From contig CBDDKM010000008.1 in the NCBI GenBank assembly GCA_965230225.1, forward strand, positions 248,001-312,000: a stretch of DNA of 64,000 nt, given 5' to 3'. This DNA is from CALSMU01 sp965230225 (lineage in GTDB: Bacteria; Bacteroidota; Bacteroidia; Flavobacteriales_D; Parvicellaceae). Of the stretch, positions 35,524 to 44,504 are shown piece by piece; positions within the stretch are counted from its first letter, which is position 1, and each line of letters opens with the position of its first letter. The notes under the pieces were generated by a model, which was given only the letters and a program-made list of their open reading frames with translations, was not told the DNA's origin and did no database searches. The translations under genes and the position numbers were made by a program.

Positions 35524-35585
35524 ATTTTATCGGGTTACCTTTTTGTCTTTTGTGCATTAACCTATTAAAATGCATCTAAATTGAT

Positions 35586-35993
35586 ATGCCTTTTAAAGCA
35601 TTCCTGATCATATTGTGTTGTTTCCTAATAGATTCAGTTAAGAGTCAGGAGGATACGGTATACAACAATGTGTACTACAACTATGTGATTACCAATAACC
35701 GGGGAGAATTAGTAGAACTGGGAAATTGTGATGGGCACTTAAAGGTTGGCGCATGGATGTATTTTTTTAGCAATGGTAAAGTAGCGGAAGAGGGATATTA
35801 TTTGAACAACCTTCCTCACCGAACCTGGATGTATTATCATAGCGATGGCTCTGAACTAGCTACCGGCAAATACATTTTAGGAGTAAAACACGGAAAGTGG
35901 ACCTACTTTCCCACCTGTAAAGTGAAGTACGAATATGGCAATATAATTAAAGAGAAATGCGAAGATTACAAGCCTGTTTATTATCGGGAGTAA
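35586..35993 (+). CDS. Exported MORN/YwqK-type repeat protein
   Basis: A 135-aa protein with signal peptide (ends DSVKSQ). The mature part has three toxin-antitoxin YwqK-like/MORN repeats: HLKVGAWMYFFSNGKVAEEGYY, LPHRTWMYYHSDGSELATGKY and VKHGKWTYFPTCKVKYEYG. Such repeats form an extended beta sheet. It overlaps the next gene by 37 nt, so translation of the two is probably coupled. Despite the database name of the repeat, nothing shows it to be an antitoxin. Confidence 0.82.
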   Translation: MPFKAFLIILCCFLIDSVKSQEDTVYNNVYYNYVITNNRGELVELGNCDGHLKVGAWMYFFSNGKVAEEGYYLNNLPHRTWMYYHSDGSELATGKYILGVKHGKWTYFPTCKVKYEYGNIIKEKCEDYKPVYYRE

Positions 35994-36664
35994 TGTTCTG
36001 TTGCATGATGGTAAAAGCTCAAGGTGAGCCCCACCCTACCATAGACAGCACCTTACAACCAGAAGAAAATTATGTTTTAAACTGCCATCCTTTTTTAGGG
36101 TATGGAACCTATGTACCTTCCAACCTGGACCAATGCATTGTTGTGCTACAACACAAGTCCATTGGAGAATTGGAAGAGTTTGCAAAATTAACGGAGAAAG
36201 AGGCAGAAGAAATCGGTTTTGATGAATACGAACACCGAATCAGGCATTCCTGGGATTTAGAAATAGGCTCTGTACTGGCACGTTTCTTCCACGACCACGA
36301 GGTGTACGACCCTTACACTATGGAGTCGATTATTCTGGTTGCATTGCACCGATACCTCAACCAAAAAGAATACATCGAAGAAGAACTAATTGAAGCTTTC
36401 CGGGATAAATACAAAAAGCAAGAAAAATCTTACCTAAAAGGAGACAAAGAAAGAAGAAGCTTTGAAAAAAAATTAAGAAAACACACCAATCGATTAAAAC
36501 GAAAAGAATCGAAGGTGATCAAAAAAAGAGAGTCTGGAGAAGATGAACTGAAGGACATGGACAAGCGCTTAAAATCGCTGGAAAAGCAAAAGAAAAGAGG
36601 AAAAATAAAGGATCCTAAGGATCAGGAAAAAGCCAAAGACTCTAACTGGAAAAAGTTTGAATAG
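35957..36664 (+). CDS. Exported DUF6794-like protein with a basic C-terminal coiled coil
   Basis: A 235-aa protein. The start at 35957 gives a plausible signal peptide (MRRLQACLLSGVMFCCMMVKAQ) even though it overlaps the MORN-type gene by 37 nt. Residues ~50-155 (YVPSNLDQCIVVLQ, RHSWDLEIGSVLARFFHDHEVYDPYTMESIILVALHRYLNQKE) look like DUF6794 from memory. Residues ~165-235 are almost wholly Lys/Arg/Glu (SFEKKLRKHTNRLKRKESKVIKKRE), probably a coiled coil. It ends immediately next to the convergent receptor gene (stop codons abut). Confidence 0.68.
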   Translation: MRRLQACLLSGVMFCCMMVKAQGEPHPTIDSTLQPEENYVLNCHPFLGYGTYVPSNLDQCIVVLQHKSIGELEEFAKLTEKEAEEIGFDEYEHRIRHSWDLEIGSVLARFFHDHEVYDPYTMESIILVALHRYLNQKEYIEEELIEAFRDKYKKQEKSYLKGDKERRSFEKKLRKHTNRLKRKESKVIKKRESGEDELKDMDKRLKSLEKQKKRGKIKDPKDQEKAKDSNWKKFE

Positions 36665-39388
36665 CTATTTCTTTTCTTTCATGTTTACAAAGGACCATTT
36701 TAGCCCAACCAGGAAGTATCTCCCAAGGGTAGAAGTTTGGGCTCTTTCGTAATAGTTAAGCTGATAAAACTGATCCAATCCGGTATTTTGATTGAGAATG
36801 TCTTTTACTGTAAGGTATACTTGCATTTTTTTAGACTCCAATAGGTTTCTTCCTATTCTTGCGTTCCAAATCAACAACTCTGTAGCTTCTGTAAAGGTTG
36901 GATAAAACTGATGCTTGATTGTACTTTCTACTATCCAGTTTTTGTTTTGCTTCCAGGTTACTCCACAACTGTAGTTCCAGTTATAAAAGCTGTTATTAAA
37001 TGCTTCATTCCCTTGATATTGATTTTTGGAGTAGGTCACCTCTCCCCCAACTCTAATGTTCCATTTCTTTTTGCTAATGTTTTCTAATACCAACTTGGAT
37101 CGATTATAAAAAGAGGTGTACTGATCCATCTCGTCGTTTAGTCGAATAGCAGCAGAAGACCACCTGTTTTGATTGGTTATTTTGAACTTTGTTTTTAGTG
37201 GGTACAGCGCTCTACCCCAGGTAATTTGTCCATTTACCTCCTGTTCATCACCTAAATTCTCTGGCATTACTGTCCTCACCAACGACTCGTTTAACCACTG
37301 AGAAAAAGTAATGTTGTTTTGTATGTATTTTCCAGAAACCGCCACCATAAAGTGCGACATGTTAAACTGCTTAAATCGATTGAACCTTAAGGATACATCG
37401 TGTACATATTCCGGAGTAAGGTTTTCGTTTCCAAGAATCAATTCCGTAGGATTGGTATTATTTGGAATGGTTTGCAACTCATTTAACAATGGAGCATTTA
37501 CAGATGTAGAATAAACTAGATCTATTTCGGCTGCTCTGCTTGGTTGATACCACCAGCTTACTCTTGGCAACAGGTAATTCATGTCTTTCTTTTCTGCAAG
37601 AACCCCATCTCCAAACAACGATAGTCTAGAATAATTAGCTCCAACAGAAGTTCTCCAATCCTTTTTTACATACTTGTAAGTTGCTCCTCCCTCGTAGTTA
37701 TAAGTATTTAGAGTTCCCGTGCCTGAAAAATTAGGGTTTAACTCCTCCTGACTAGCATTGATATCGAATAAACTCTTATCTCTGAATTCGGATTTAAACT
37801 GAGCACTTCCGGCAAACAACCAGTATTGATCTTTTAAAAACGGAATGGAATACTTTCCACTTGCCTGGTAATCGAGGTTAGATGTTTGATTTCTTTGAAG
37901 TTGATTGATAATGGTCTCTATTGGCACTCCTGCAACGTAGACACTATTATTAAAATCCTGAATGGACGAAGCTTCTTTTTCGGAGTAATTACCACTTAAA
38001 TCTATCCCGGTGTAGTGTCCATTTCTTTTAAAACGCTTAGTATAATCCAAACTCCCTTCCAAACCTATTGTGGTATTGTCTCCTTCGTTTTGAGATACAA
38101 ACGAACTGATTAACTCCTGAATTTCATTTTGATTGTTTATGAATGATTGGCTGGAATGACTGGCTCTACTCCATCGACCACTTCCTCTTACATTCAATAA
38201 CTGCGAACTATCTATTTCATTTTTATAACGAAGATTCAAACGATTGTTTAATGCTTTGTTATTTAATTGATTCTCCTCATTGGTATACATTGCACTATCG
38301 GTAAAGTAAGTGGTTCTATCCACTAGTTTATGATAGTTTCTATCGTATCCATTAAGAAACAGACTACCATTGAGGTTCTTTCCTTTATTGGGTTTATAGT
38401 TAAAGTTCATTCCTGTAGCATGAGTATTCAAAAAACCATTGTTTCTTCCAAAATCTAACGGTAATCCTGCATCAGAACTTAAATTGAAATTACCTGAACC
38501 ATCCAACAAACTTTGGATCCCTCCCATAAACTCGATGTAATCGTCTATGGAAAAACCAGTTTCGTTAATGTTATTGGACAATCCCAATGCCGAAAACTGG
38601 AACTTTTTACCAAAGGAATTCACATTTCCTTTTAGTTTATATCGTCCTGCATTGTCGTCCATTCCACCAGCCAGGTCCAAATTACCAAATGCTCCTTTTT
38701 TATATTCCTCCTTCAGTTTAAGGTTAATGGTTTTGGTATCATCTCCATCGTCTATTCCGGTAAACTCTGCTACATCGGATAACTTATCGAACACCTGTAC
38801 TTTCTCGATGGCTTTTGCGGGTAGATTTTGAGTAGCTATTTTAGGGTCGTTCCCAAAAAACTCTTCTCCATCCACCAACACCTTTTCCACTGTTTCTCCC
38901 TGAACTTTAATCTCTCCATCTTCTTCTACCTCAATTCCGGGCATCTGCTCCAACAAGGCCTCTACATTGTCGTGCTCCGTTGTTTCAAAGGCTCGCGCAT
39001 CATATTCTATGGTATCTCCTTTTAGTTGTATCGGAACATAGCCTTCTACTGTAACTTGTTTAAGTTGTTTAGACTGGATAGGTACCTTTAATGCCGTATC
39101 GGCCGAAGAAGTAGAAATAGAGATACTGGTTTCGTATGGCTGGTAACCAAAGAGGGCCGCTTTAAAAATATAATCGCCTACGGGAACATTTTTAAATGTA
39201 AAACTTCCATGATCGTTGGTTACGGAAAATGACTTTAAAATGGAATCATTTGCTCCAATGAGCATGGTACTTACTCCCGGTACTCCTTTGTCTAGAGAGT
39301 CGACTACCTGTCCGTAAACGTTAATGGATTGCGCTCTTGCAGCTCCCACCAATAGTAGAAACAGTGATATGACCAGCCACTTTAGCAT
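36665..39388 (-). CDS. TonB-receptor-like outer-membrane beta-barrel protein with CarboxypepD_reg domain
   Basis: A 907-aa outer-membrane protein. Signal peptide (ends GAARAQ), CarboxypepD_reg-like domain ~22-105 (VYGQVVDSLDKGVPGVSTMLIGANDS), a plug-like region ~110-230 (EALLEQMPGIEVEEDGEIKVQG, VLVDGEEFFGNDPK), then a long barrel (outer-membrane beta-barrel family PF14905 type). It begins 1 nt after the stop of the GLPGLI gene; GLPGLI genes are known to pair with such receptors. No clear N-terminal TonB box can be assigned. Substrate unknown; peptide or metal uptake is guesswork. Confidence 0.9.
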   Translation of the reverse strand: MLKWLVISLFLLLVGAARAQSINVYGQVVDSLDKGVPGVSTMLIGANDSILKSFSVTNDHGSFTFKNVPVGDYIFKAALFGYQPYETSISISTSSADTALKVPIQSKQLKQVTVEGYVPIQLKGDTIEYDARAFETTEHDNVEALLEQMPGIEVEEDGEIKVQGETVEKVLVDGEEFFGNDPKIATQNLPAKAIEKVQVFDKLSDVAEFTGIDDGDDTKTINLKLKEEYKKGAFGNLDLAGGMDDNAGRYKLKGNVNSFGKKFQFSALGLSNNINETGFSIDDYIEFMGGIQSLLDGSGNFNLSSDAGLPLDFGRNNGFLNTHATGMNFNYKPNKGKNLNGSLFLNGYDRNYHKLVDRTTYFTDSAMYTNEENQLNNKALNNRLNLRYKNEIDSSQLLNVRGSGRWSRASHSSQSFINNQNEIQELISSFVSQNEGDNTTIGLEGSLDYTKRFKRNGHYTGIDLSGNYSEKEASSIQDFNNSVYVAGVPIETIINQLQRNQTSNLDYQASGKYSIPFLKDQYWLFAGSAQFKSEFRDKSLFDINASQEELNPNFSGTGTLNTYNYEGGATYKYVKKDWRTSVGANYSRLSLFGDGVLAEKKDMNYLLPRVSWWYQPSRAAEIDLVYSTSVNAPLLNELQTIPNNTNPTELILGNENLTPEYVHDVSLRFNRFKQFNMSHFMVAVSGKYIQNNITFSQWLNESLVRTVMPENLGDEQEVNGQITWGRALYPLKTKFKITNQNRWSSAAIRLNDEMDQYTSFYNRSKLVLENISKKKWNIRVGGEVTYSKNQYQGNEAFNNSFYNWNYSCGVTWKQNKNWIVESTIKHQFYPTFTEATELLIWNARIGRNLLESKKMQVYLTVKDILNQNTGLDQFYQLNYYERAQTSTLGRYFLVGLKWSFVNMKEKK

Positions 39389-39389
39389 G

Positions 39390-40139
39390 TTATTCTTCGA
39401 TGGTATGGATGATTACATTTCCTTCACCTCCAAATTGCTCTCTCATTTGGCGCATTTTTTCTTCAGCAATTTTATCGTATTCCTTTTGAGTAACCACTTT
39501 ACCTTTAGAAGGTGGCTTAATTTCATTTCTCTCTAGTTTGCGCATCACAAGATTGGAAGCAAATACTTCCATGTCCTCGTCGATTTTAAGGTAAAGTATC
39601 AATCCTGGCAACCCTCCTATCCCTAATGGCCCTGCAGAAACAGGAATTTCTGAAGTAAACCAGGCTACTACTTTAGAAGAGTCCGATAACATTTCTGCTC
39701 TCATGCATTGCATACTTGCCACCTCTTTTTGCTCTCCTGTAATTTTCCATTTATCGGCATAGATAGAATCTTTGATGAGAAAGATTTTTCCCATTAGATC
39801 TTTTTGCTGAACGGTTTGACTGTTCTTGAGATCCATGTACACCTTTTCATCGGGTTGCTCCATCTTAATTTTTACCTGCATATCTCCTTCGCTTTGATCA
39901 ATTTCCTGATCATTATCCGCTGCTACTGGTTGGTAGAGGCTTTCGTTCTGACTAAATAAAAGTGTGGATTTTGTTTCCTGAAATTCCGGAATCAGAGAAA
40001 GAATCATCTCTTTTTGAGGGCCATCAGGAATTTGATTGTGCATGTTAATTTTTTCCAGATAGGTTACTTCCCCTTCTGCTTTTTGTGCTACCCCTGCTAT
40101 GCTAAAAAATAGGGCTAATAGTATCGTTAACTTCTTCAT
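39390..40139 (-). CDS. GLPGLI family exported protein
   Basis: A 249-aa periplasmic protein: signal peptide (MKKLTILLALFFSIAGVAQ) and the family motif in PLGIGGLPGLILYLKI at ~175-190, preceded by VVAWFTSEIPVSAGP. It is the first gene of a two-gene operon with the receptor-like gene, from which it is separated by 1 nt. The family has no established biochemistry. A full-consensus promoter lies at 40156-40185. Confidence 0.92.
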   Translation of the reverse strand: MKKLTILLALFFSIAGVAQKAEGEVTYLEKINMHNQIPDGPQKEMILSLIPEFQETKSTLLFSQNESLYQPVAADNDQEIDQSEGDMQVKIKMEQPDEKVYMDLKNSQTVQQKDLMGKIFLIKDSIYADKWKITGEQKEVASMQCMRAEMLSDSSKVVAWFTSEIPVSAGPLGIGGLPGLILYLKIDEDMEVFASNLVMRKLERNEIKPPSKGKVVTQKEYDKIAEEKMRQMREQFGGEGNVIIHTIEE

Positions 40140-40155
40140 CGTTGTTGTTTTGATC

Positions 40156-40185
40156 CAAAATTATAGTGTTGACCACCTAAATCAA
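40156..40185 (-). promoter_or_regulatory. Promoter of the GLPGLI-receptor operon
   Basis: Minus strand TTG (40183-40185), 19-nt spacer, TAATTTTG (40156-40163), a perfect TAnnTTTG, 16 nt before the ATG. Confidence 0.66.
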
Positions 40186-40231
40186 GTTAAAGAAAGCCTT
40201 AAAGAAGTTAAAGAAAAGTTAACGTCTGGTA

Positions 40232-41065
40232 CTATAAGAAATCCAATGTCAAATCAACTGCTTTTTGCATGTGTTCCGGCAGGTCTTCTCGATCCCACGG
40301 GTGTTTAGTATCGAAAGTGTGTCCAGCTCCCTGAATTATTTCCAGCTGAGCATTTGGATTCCAGGATTTAAGTTGTTGTGCATCGTGCTCGGTAACTGCC
40401 ATGTCTTCGCTTCCGTGAATGATTAATTGAGGCACATTAATGTTTCTAGCAGCTTTTTCGATATCTAATTGCTCTCGGTTGTTTTGAAAGTCTTCGTAGA
40501 AACTATAATAATGGGGCATGTTCTGTTTGGTTCTTCCGTTCAGTACATATCTTACTCCATCTCTCTCCCACTTTTCCAGTTCTTCTCCCGATGGAAACCT
40601 GTTGGCATAATCGCTCACTCCGGCCCAGCTGACTACCTTTTTTACTCTGCTATCTTGCCCTGCTTTTAGGGTGACCATTCCTCCTCCTCTACTATGACCA
40701 ATTAAGTAAATTTGATTGGCATCTATTTCGTTGGGCAGTAATTCTCCACTTTCAATGTGATCCAATACTACTCCAAGATCGTAGGATTCTATACTGTAGG
40801 TATTTTTCCCAAAAGCTTCTAAATCCGGAAAATCGATTGGATTATCGATGGTTCCTCCGTTGTGGGAAAAATTGAACTTTACAAACACGTATCCTTTGAC
40901 AGCAAATTGTCTGGCTATTACGTTCCATGCTCCCCAATCTTTATACCCCTTATATCCATGACAAAATACCACCACCGGCTTTTTCTCTCTGTTTTTATTC
41001 AGATGTACATCTCCTAAAATTGGTCGATCGTGCTCTACCGGCAAAACAAATTCTACGTGCTCCAT
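40232..41065 (-). CDS. Alpha/beta hydrolase (dienelactone hydrolase-like)
   Basis: A 277-aa cytoplasmic serine hydrolase. The nucleophile elbow is GHSRGGGM (about Ser149), with an earlier VVFCHGYKGYKDWGAW oxyanion region, a late acid in HGSEDMAVTEHDA and a His in GAGHTFDTKHPW. This is the X-Pro/dienelactone-like alpha/beta fold; substrate cannot be deduced. It has its own -7 element (41085-41092), independent of the membrane protein upstream. Confidence 0.88.
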   Translation of the reverse strand: MEHVEFVLPVEHDRPILGDVHLNKNREKKPVVVFCHGYKGYKDWGAWNVIARQFAVKGYVFVKFNFSHNGGTIDNPIDFPDLEAFGKNTYSIESYDLGVVLDHIESGELLPNEIDANQIYLIGHSRGGGMVTLKAGQDSRVKKVVSWAGVSDYANRFPSGEELEKWERDGVRYVLNGRTKQNMPHYYSFYEDFQNNREQLDIEKAARNINVPQLIIHGSEDMAVTEHDAQQLKSWNPNAQLEIIQGAGHTFDTKHPWDREDLPEHMQKAVDLTLDFL

Positions 41066-41084
41066 TCTATCCTCTTTTGAGCTT

Positions 41085-41092
41085 CAAATATA
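41085..41092 (-). promoter_or_regulatory. -7 element of the alpha/beta hydrolase gene
   Basis: TATATTTG on the minus strand, a perfect TAnnTTTG, 19 nt before the ATG at 41065 and abutting the stop of the upstream gene. Confidence 0.58.
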
Positions 41093-41093
41093 C

Positions 41094-41774
41094 TTATTCT
41101 TCCAATGGATTATGGATCAATGCTCTACTACCTTTGTAGTAATAAACGGAGGCTGCCATCATAAATACATGGCTAATGTCGTAGTGGTTAAACCATATAC
41201 TAAATCCAAACTCCGCCAGGAAGAATGCTGCTCCTATGGCACACAATAGTACTGCAAAAAGAATCTGCTTACTCCCCAGGCTTTTTTCTTTGAAATAGAT
41301 GTAAGCGGTAAACCCGGTTACTACAATGGCCATTCCGTATCCGGCATGTACCAGTACAAACCTAAACTCCAGAAACACTAGCGCCAACACCATAAAGGTA
41401 ACCAGCTCTATAATGTTTAACCAGGCAAAGAAAAGGCCGAGCCTTTTGCTCACATATTTCCTGGAGTGTTCGATAACTGCTCTTTCCAAAAAGGCCACAG
41501 AGAACATACTGGTGATCCAGGCTGGTATTTTCCACCCAAAAGGCAAATAGTGCATTAGTCCATGTCCCAATACTCCTCCTAAAAAGGTGGCCATACTCAT
41601 GGTAAGAAAGTAATACTTAAAGAACTGATGTACTTTTCCTCTGGATGGAATTTTGTTGAGTTTAAAATAAGCCACTAAGCAGATAATGGCCACAAATACA
41701 TCGGTTATGGCTGTTACAGGGGTATGTATTACCAACCCAAACAGCTCTATGGAGGGTTGTTCTAGAGAAAACAT
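41094..41774 (-). CDS. Seven-helix membrane hypothetical protein
   Basis: A 226-aa integral membrane protein with about seven hydrophobic segments (for example ITDVFVAIICLVAYF, FLTMSMATFLGGVLGHGL, IELVTFMVLALVFLEF, GMAIVVTGFTAYIYF, ILFAVLLCAIGAAFFLAEFG). Conserved-looking histidines (VLGHGLMHY; WFNHYDISHVFMMAASVYYY) recall hydrolase-type 7-TM proteins of the CREST group, but I cannot confirm this. No signal peptide and no clear operon partner. Confidence 0.75.
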   Translation of the reverse strand: MFSLEQPSIELFGLVIHTPVTAITDVFVAIICLVAYFKLNKIPSRGKVHQFFKYYFLTMSMATFLGGVLGHGLMHYLPFGWKIPAWITSMFSVAFLERAVIEHSRKYVSKRLGLFFAWLNIIELVTFMVLALVFLEFRFVLVHAGYGMAIVVTGFTAYIYFKEKSLGSKQILFAVLLCAIGAAFFLAEFGFSIWFNHYDISHVFMMAASVYYYKGSRALIHNPLEE

Positions 41775-41873
41775 GACAACTGTTTTATATTGTTCCTATT
41801 GCCATAAGTTACGAATAAGCTTTTGGATGGAATAGGATATATGTCATGTACTGGTAAAATCAGAATAAATAGC

Positions 41874-41906
41874 ACAAAAAAAGCGCTCAAATGAGCGCTT
41901 TTCTTT
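41874..41906. terminator. Bidirectional terminator after the cyclophilin gene
   Basis: AAAAGCGCTCA and TGAGCGCTTTT pair perfectly around a two-base AA centre. There are A-runs on the left and T-rich bases on the right, so it ends the minus-strand cyclophilin transcript and could also stop the opposite strand. Confidence 0.88.
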
Positions 41907-41922
41907 TAATATCTGTATTGAA

Positions 41923-42360
41923 TTATTCTTCAATTACTTCCATACTGATGATTTTATCTCCTGCACGGATATCATCGATAACATCTAATCCTTCTACTAC
42001 TTTTCCGAAACAAGTGTGGTTTCTGTCTAAGTGAGCAGTGTTTTGTCTGTTATGACAAATAAAGAACTGAGATCCTCCAGTATTTCTTCCGGCATGTGCC
42101 ATAGAAAGTACTCCTTTATCGTGGTATTGGTTATCTCCATCCAGTTCACAATCAATTTGGTATCCAGGTCCACCTGCTCCTGTTCCGTCAGGACATCCTC
42201 CCTGAACTACAAAATCAGGAATTACACGGTGAAAATTCAATCCATTGTAATATCCTTTTCCAATTAATGTAGTAAAGTTTTCTACTGTTTTTGGAGCATC
42301 ATTTTCGAAAAACTCCACTTTCATATCTCCTTTGTCGGTACGGATTATTGCTTTTTTCAT
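41923..42360 (-). CDS. Cyclophilin-type peptidyl-prolyl cis-trans isomerase
   Basis: A 145-aa single-domain cytoplasmic cyclophilin without signal peptide. It has NFHRVIPDFVVQGGCPDGTGAGGPGY, the GGSQFFICHNRQNTAHLDRNHTCFGKVVEG active-site stretch and the ending VIDDIRAGDKI. The catalytic arginine is in FHRV. Monocistronic, flanked by a -7 element and a strong terminator. Confidence 0.95.
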   Translation of the reverse strand: MKKAIIRTDKGDMKVEFFENDAPKTVENFTTLIGKGYYNGLNFHRVIPDFVVQGGCPDGTGAGGPGYQIDCELDGDNQYHDKGVLSMAHAGRNTGGSQFFICHNRQNTAHLDRNHTCFGKVVEGLDVIDDIRAGDKIISMEVIEE

Positions 42361-42376
42361 TCTCTAAAATTTTGCG

Positions 42377-42384
42377 CAAATATA
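42377..42384 (-). promoter_or_regulatory. -7 element of the cyclophilin gene
   Basis: TATATTTG on the minus strand, a perfect TAnnTTTG, 16 nt before the ATG; a TTTC lies about 19 nt further upstream. Confidence 0.58.
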
Positions 42385-42407
42385 ATGAACAGATTCATGA
42401 TAGGAAA

Positions 42408-42890
42408 CTATTCTTTACATGGGCCAACATGTACTACCCTAATTCCCTCTCTATTGGCGTTGCACGCATTAGAATATGTCTTACCATCGCAACCACATAC
42501 GGGTACTGCAATGGCGGGACAGTTTCCTGAATGATTGTCTTTCATTCTCTGATTGAAACAAGGATGTTGACCTTTTACGGGGTTTTTCCTTCTTGGTGTT
42601 TTTTCTGTCTCATTACAAAACCCTTTGTACTGAACATACATTCCTGCACGATTGGCTTCGCATCTATTGTTATAGGTTCTTCCGTCACATCCGCATACTG
42701 GATCAATATGGGTAGGACAGTTCATGTTTACATCAGCCATTCCGGCATCATAACATGGGTTATCTGATCTTCTATCTTCTCCCAATTTTGGAGGTGAATC
42801 GTTTCTTACTACTTGATGGGGCGAAGTGATATCGCAAGCGGTTAGTACTAAAACATAAGCTAGTACAGTGGAGGTAATTAATTTTTTCAT
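42408..42890 (-). CDS. Lipoprotein with two Kazal-type protease-inhibitor domains
   Basis: A 160-aa protein with a lipoprotein signal (VLVLTAC, Cys19). Two Kazal-like domains follow: ~46-92 (NPCYDAGMADVNMNCP, DPVCGCDGRTYNNRCEANRAG, KGFC) and ~109-158 (HPCFNQRMKDNHSGNCP, VPVCGCDGKTYSNACNANREG, VGPC). Each has the six-Cys spacing and the CGCDGxTYxNxC signature of inhibitors that block serine proteases in a substrate-like way. It should sit on a cell-envelope membrane surface. A GGAGGT lies 3 nt before the ATG (42894-42899), unusual here where other genes lack Shine-Dalgarno sequences. Confidence 0.88.
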   Translation of the reverse strand: MKKLITSTVLAYVLVLTACDITSPHQVVRNDSPPKLGEDRRSDNPCYDAGMADVNMNCPTHIDPVCGCDGRTYNNRCEANRAGMYVQYKGFCNETEKTPRRKNPVKGQHPCFNQRMKDNHSGNCPAIAVPVCGCDGKTYSNACNANREGIRVVHVGPCKE

Positions 42891-42924
42891 GACACCTCCA
42901 ACTGCACAATTTTTATACCAATTC

Positions 42925-44454
42925 TTATATAAATCTTGGGTTCTTCATGGACTGATATTTCTGCCTTACTTCGTTGTGTCTGTAGTACCTGTAGTTGGCA
43001 TCCATCTCTATGGTAAACACCAGTTTCTTACTGATTGATTCTCCGGGTTTTAGGGTAACGTTCCAATTCACCTCCCCGGTTTCGGGGTTGAGTTTTGCTC
43101 CTGATAAGTTGTTGATCTCCACCTCTGCACTTTTGGTTTGAGATATGGGTACCTGATCGATTAACTGATAGCTAATTTCGAATGGGTTGTTGTTTTTTAA
43201 TTGGTATTGGTAGGCATAGGTGTATTTTTTCTTCTTGGTGGTGGAGGTTATTTTAAAGTATTTCTCATCGGCTATTTCTTCTCTTTTAAGGTAGATGGAA
43301 TTGTCTTTTCCTATGGGTAAAGCAAGGGTGTCTTTGTGCTGACTATATTGTACTACAGTTCTTCCGGCATCGTTTCCATTGTAGGTGATGTTGGCTACTC
43401 CATCTACCAAACCTATGGTATCCCATTGGGTTATTTGAGCTACTAAGTAGGATTCTGAATCCATTCCGGGAAACCCATAATGATGGAAGGTGGCTGGTAG
43501 TTTTCTGCTTAGCACTGGAAATGTAAATACGGTACTGTTGGATTTTATGGTATGGCTACCGGAAAGTTGTCTTGGTTTAAGTGAAGAGGGCACTAATATT
43601 TCGTCGTATTCTACTCCTTCCAGCTCGTCAATTTTAGTGGTTGTTTGGTCGTGTTCTTTGGATTGGTTAATTCTGTTTTGGTAGGTTCCTCCTGAGAGTA
43701 GCCAAGGTTCGGGTTCGGGTAATTTGGTTGGCGATTCAAGCGGAAAAGAGGAGGATAGTTTTAGGGAAATGTTTTCCCAGTTTTCTCCTGTCTGACTCAT
43801 TATTTTGGCAAGGTATTTTAGCTGAACATGGTTTTGCTCTTCTTTGTTTACGTCTATTTCGTAATAGGGGCTCCATCCTACTCCTCCGGTTACATACTGA
43901 ACGGATAGCGGCTCGGTTAGTGGTGCTTGTAGTGATATGGTGAGTTGGAGTATTCCTGCATTTTCGTGAGGTAGCGAAATACTTTTTAATTCGTCTGCTT
44001 GCCTGATTTCTTTAGCTACCTGACGCAATTCTTTTTTGAGTTGAAGGGTTTGTTCAGAGTAGAAGACTATCATTTTGTTAAGTTCCTCTACTTTAGTAAT
44101 GAATGTGGTATCGGAGTATTTCAGTTGGATGAGCTGTAATTGATGCTCAATGGTTTCTTTTCGATCTAATAATTGCTGATACTCTTCCTCGGTTAGCTTT
44201 TTCACTAACTTTTTATTGAGAATGGTTACTTCCTTGTTTTTAATTTTTAGTGTGTTTAGAACAATTTTGGAGGATATTCCTCTTAGTTCTATCTGATTGT
44301 TTCCGGCTGGCAATTTATCAGTGCTGGTTCTAGTCACTAGTGCTCCTGAATGATAGACAGTTACTTCAGTAGGCTTTGTTTTTACAGGGGTGCCTGAAGC
44401 AAATAATTTTGCACTGATTAGTATTGCAAAGGCTACAATTATTGGGTTTTTCAT
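42925..44454 (-). CDS. MuiA-family (DUF4139/DUF4140) exported protein
   Basis: I choose the ATG at 44454, which begins the signal peptide MKNPIIVAFAILISAKLFA; the longer frame starts with a non-ATG codon within a hairpin. The 509-aa product has the DUF4140 N-terminal region (TEVTVYHSGALVTRTSTDKLPAGNNQIELRGIS), a coiled coil (~85-150) and the DUF4139 C-terminal half (VQYVTGGVGWSPYYEID, WENISLKLSSSFP, LSRKLPATFHHYGFPGMD). Named after a mucoidy inhibitor; biochemical role is unknown. It follows the AlkB-like gene by 50 nt on the same strand. Confidence 0.88.
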   Translation of the reverse strand: MKNPIIVAFAILISAKLFASGTPVKTKPTEVTVYHSGALVTRTSTDKLPAGNNQIELRGISSKIVLNTLKIKNKEVTILNKKLVKKLTEEEYQQLLDRKETIEHQLQLIQLKYSDTTFITKVEELNKMIVFYSEQTLQLKKELRQVAKEIRQADELKSISLPHENAGILQLTISLQAPLTEPLSVQYVTGGVGWSPYYEIDVNKEEQNHVQLKYLAKIMSQTGENWENISLKLSSSFPLESPTKLPEPEPWLLSGGTYQNRINQSKEHDQTTTKIDELEGVEYDEILVPSSLKPRQLSGSHTIKSNSTVFTFPVLSRKLPATFHHYGFPGMDSESYLVAQITQWDTIGLVDGVANITYNGNDAGRTVVQYSQHKDTLALPIGKDNSIYLKREEIADEKYFKITSTTKKKKYTYAYQYQLKNNNPFEISYQLIDQVPISQTKSAEVEINNLSGAKLNPETGEVNWNVTLKPGESISKKLVFTIEMDANYRYYRHNEVRQKYQSMKNPRFI

Positions 44455-44474
44455 ATTGGTGTTTTTCACCAATA
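44454..44474. repeat. Hairpin overlapping the muiA-like start codon
   Basis: TATTGGTG and CACCAATA are perfect 8-bp arms around five T (plus strand). In the minus-strand mRNA the stem reaches the A of the ATG at 44454, so it could hide the initiation region or act as an operator. Confidence 0.5.
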
Positions 44475-44504
44475 ATGCAGCTTTATTATTTGGTTACAGT
44501 TGTT

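Noticed and set aside
42894..42899. GGAGGT as evidence for Shine-Dalgarno use in this genome
   Set aside because: Only one gene shows it and the spacing is short; I keep it as a note on that gene and not as a rule.
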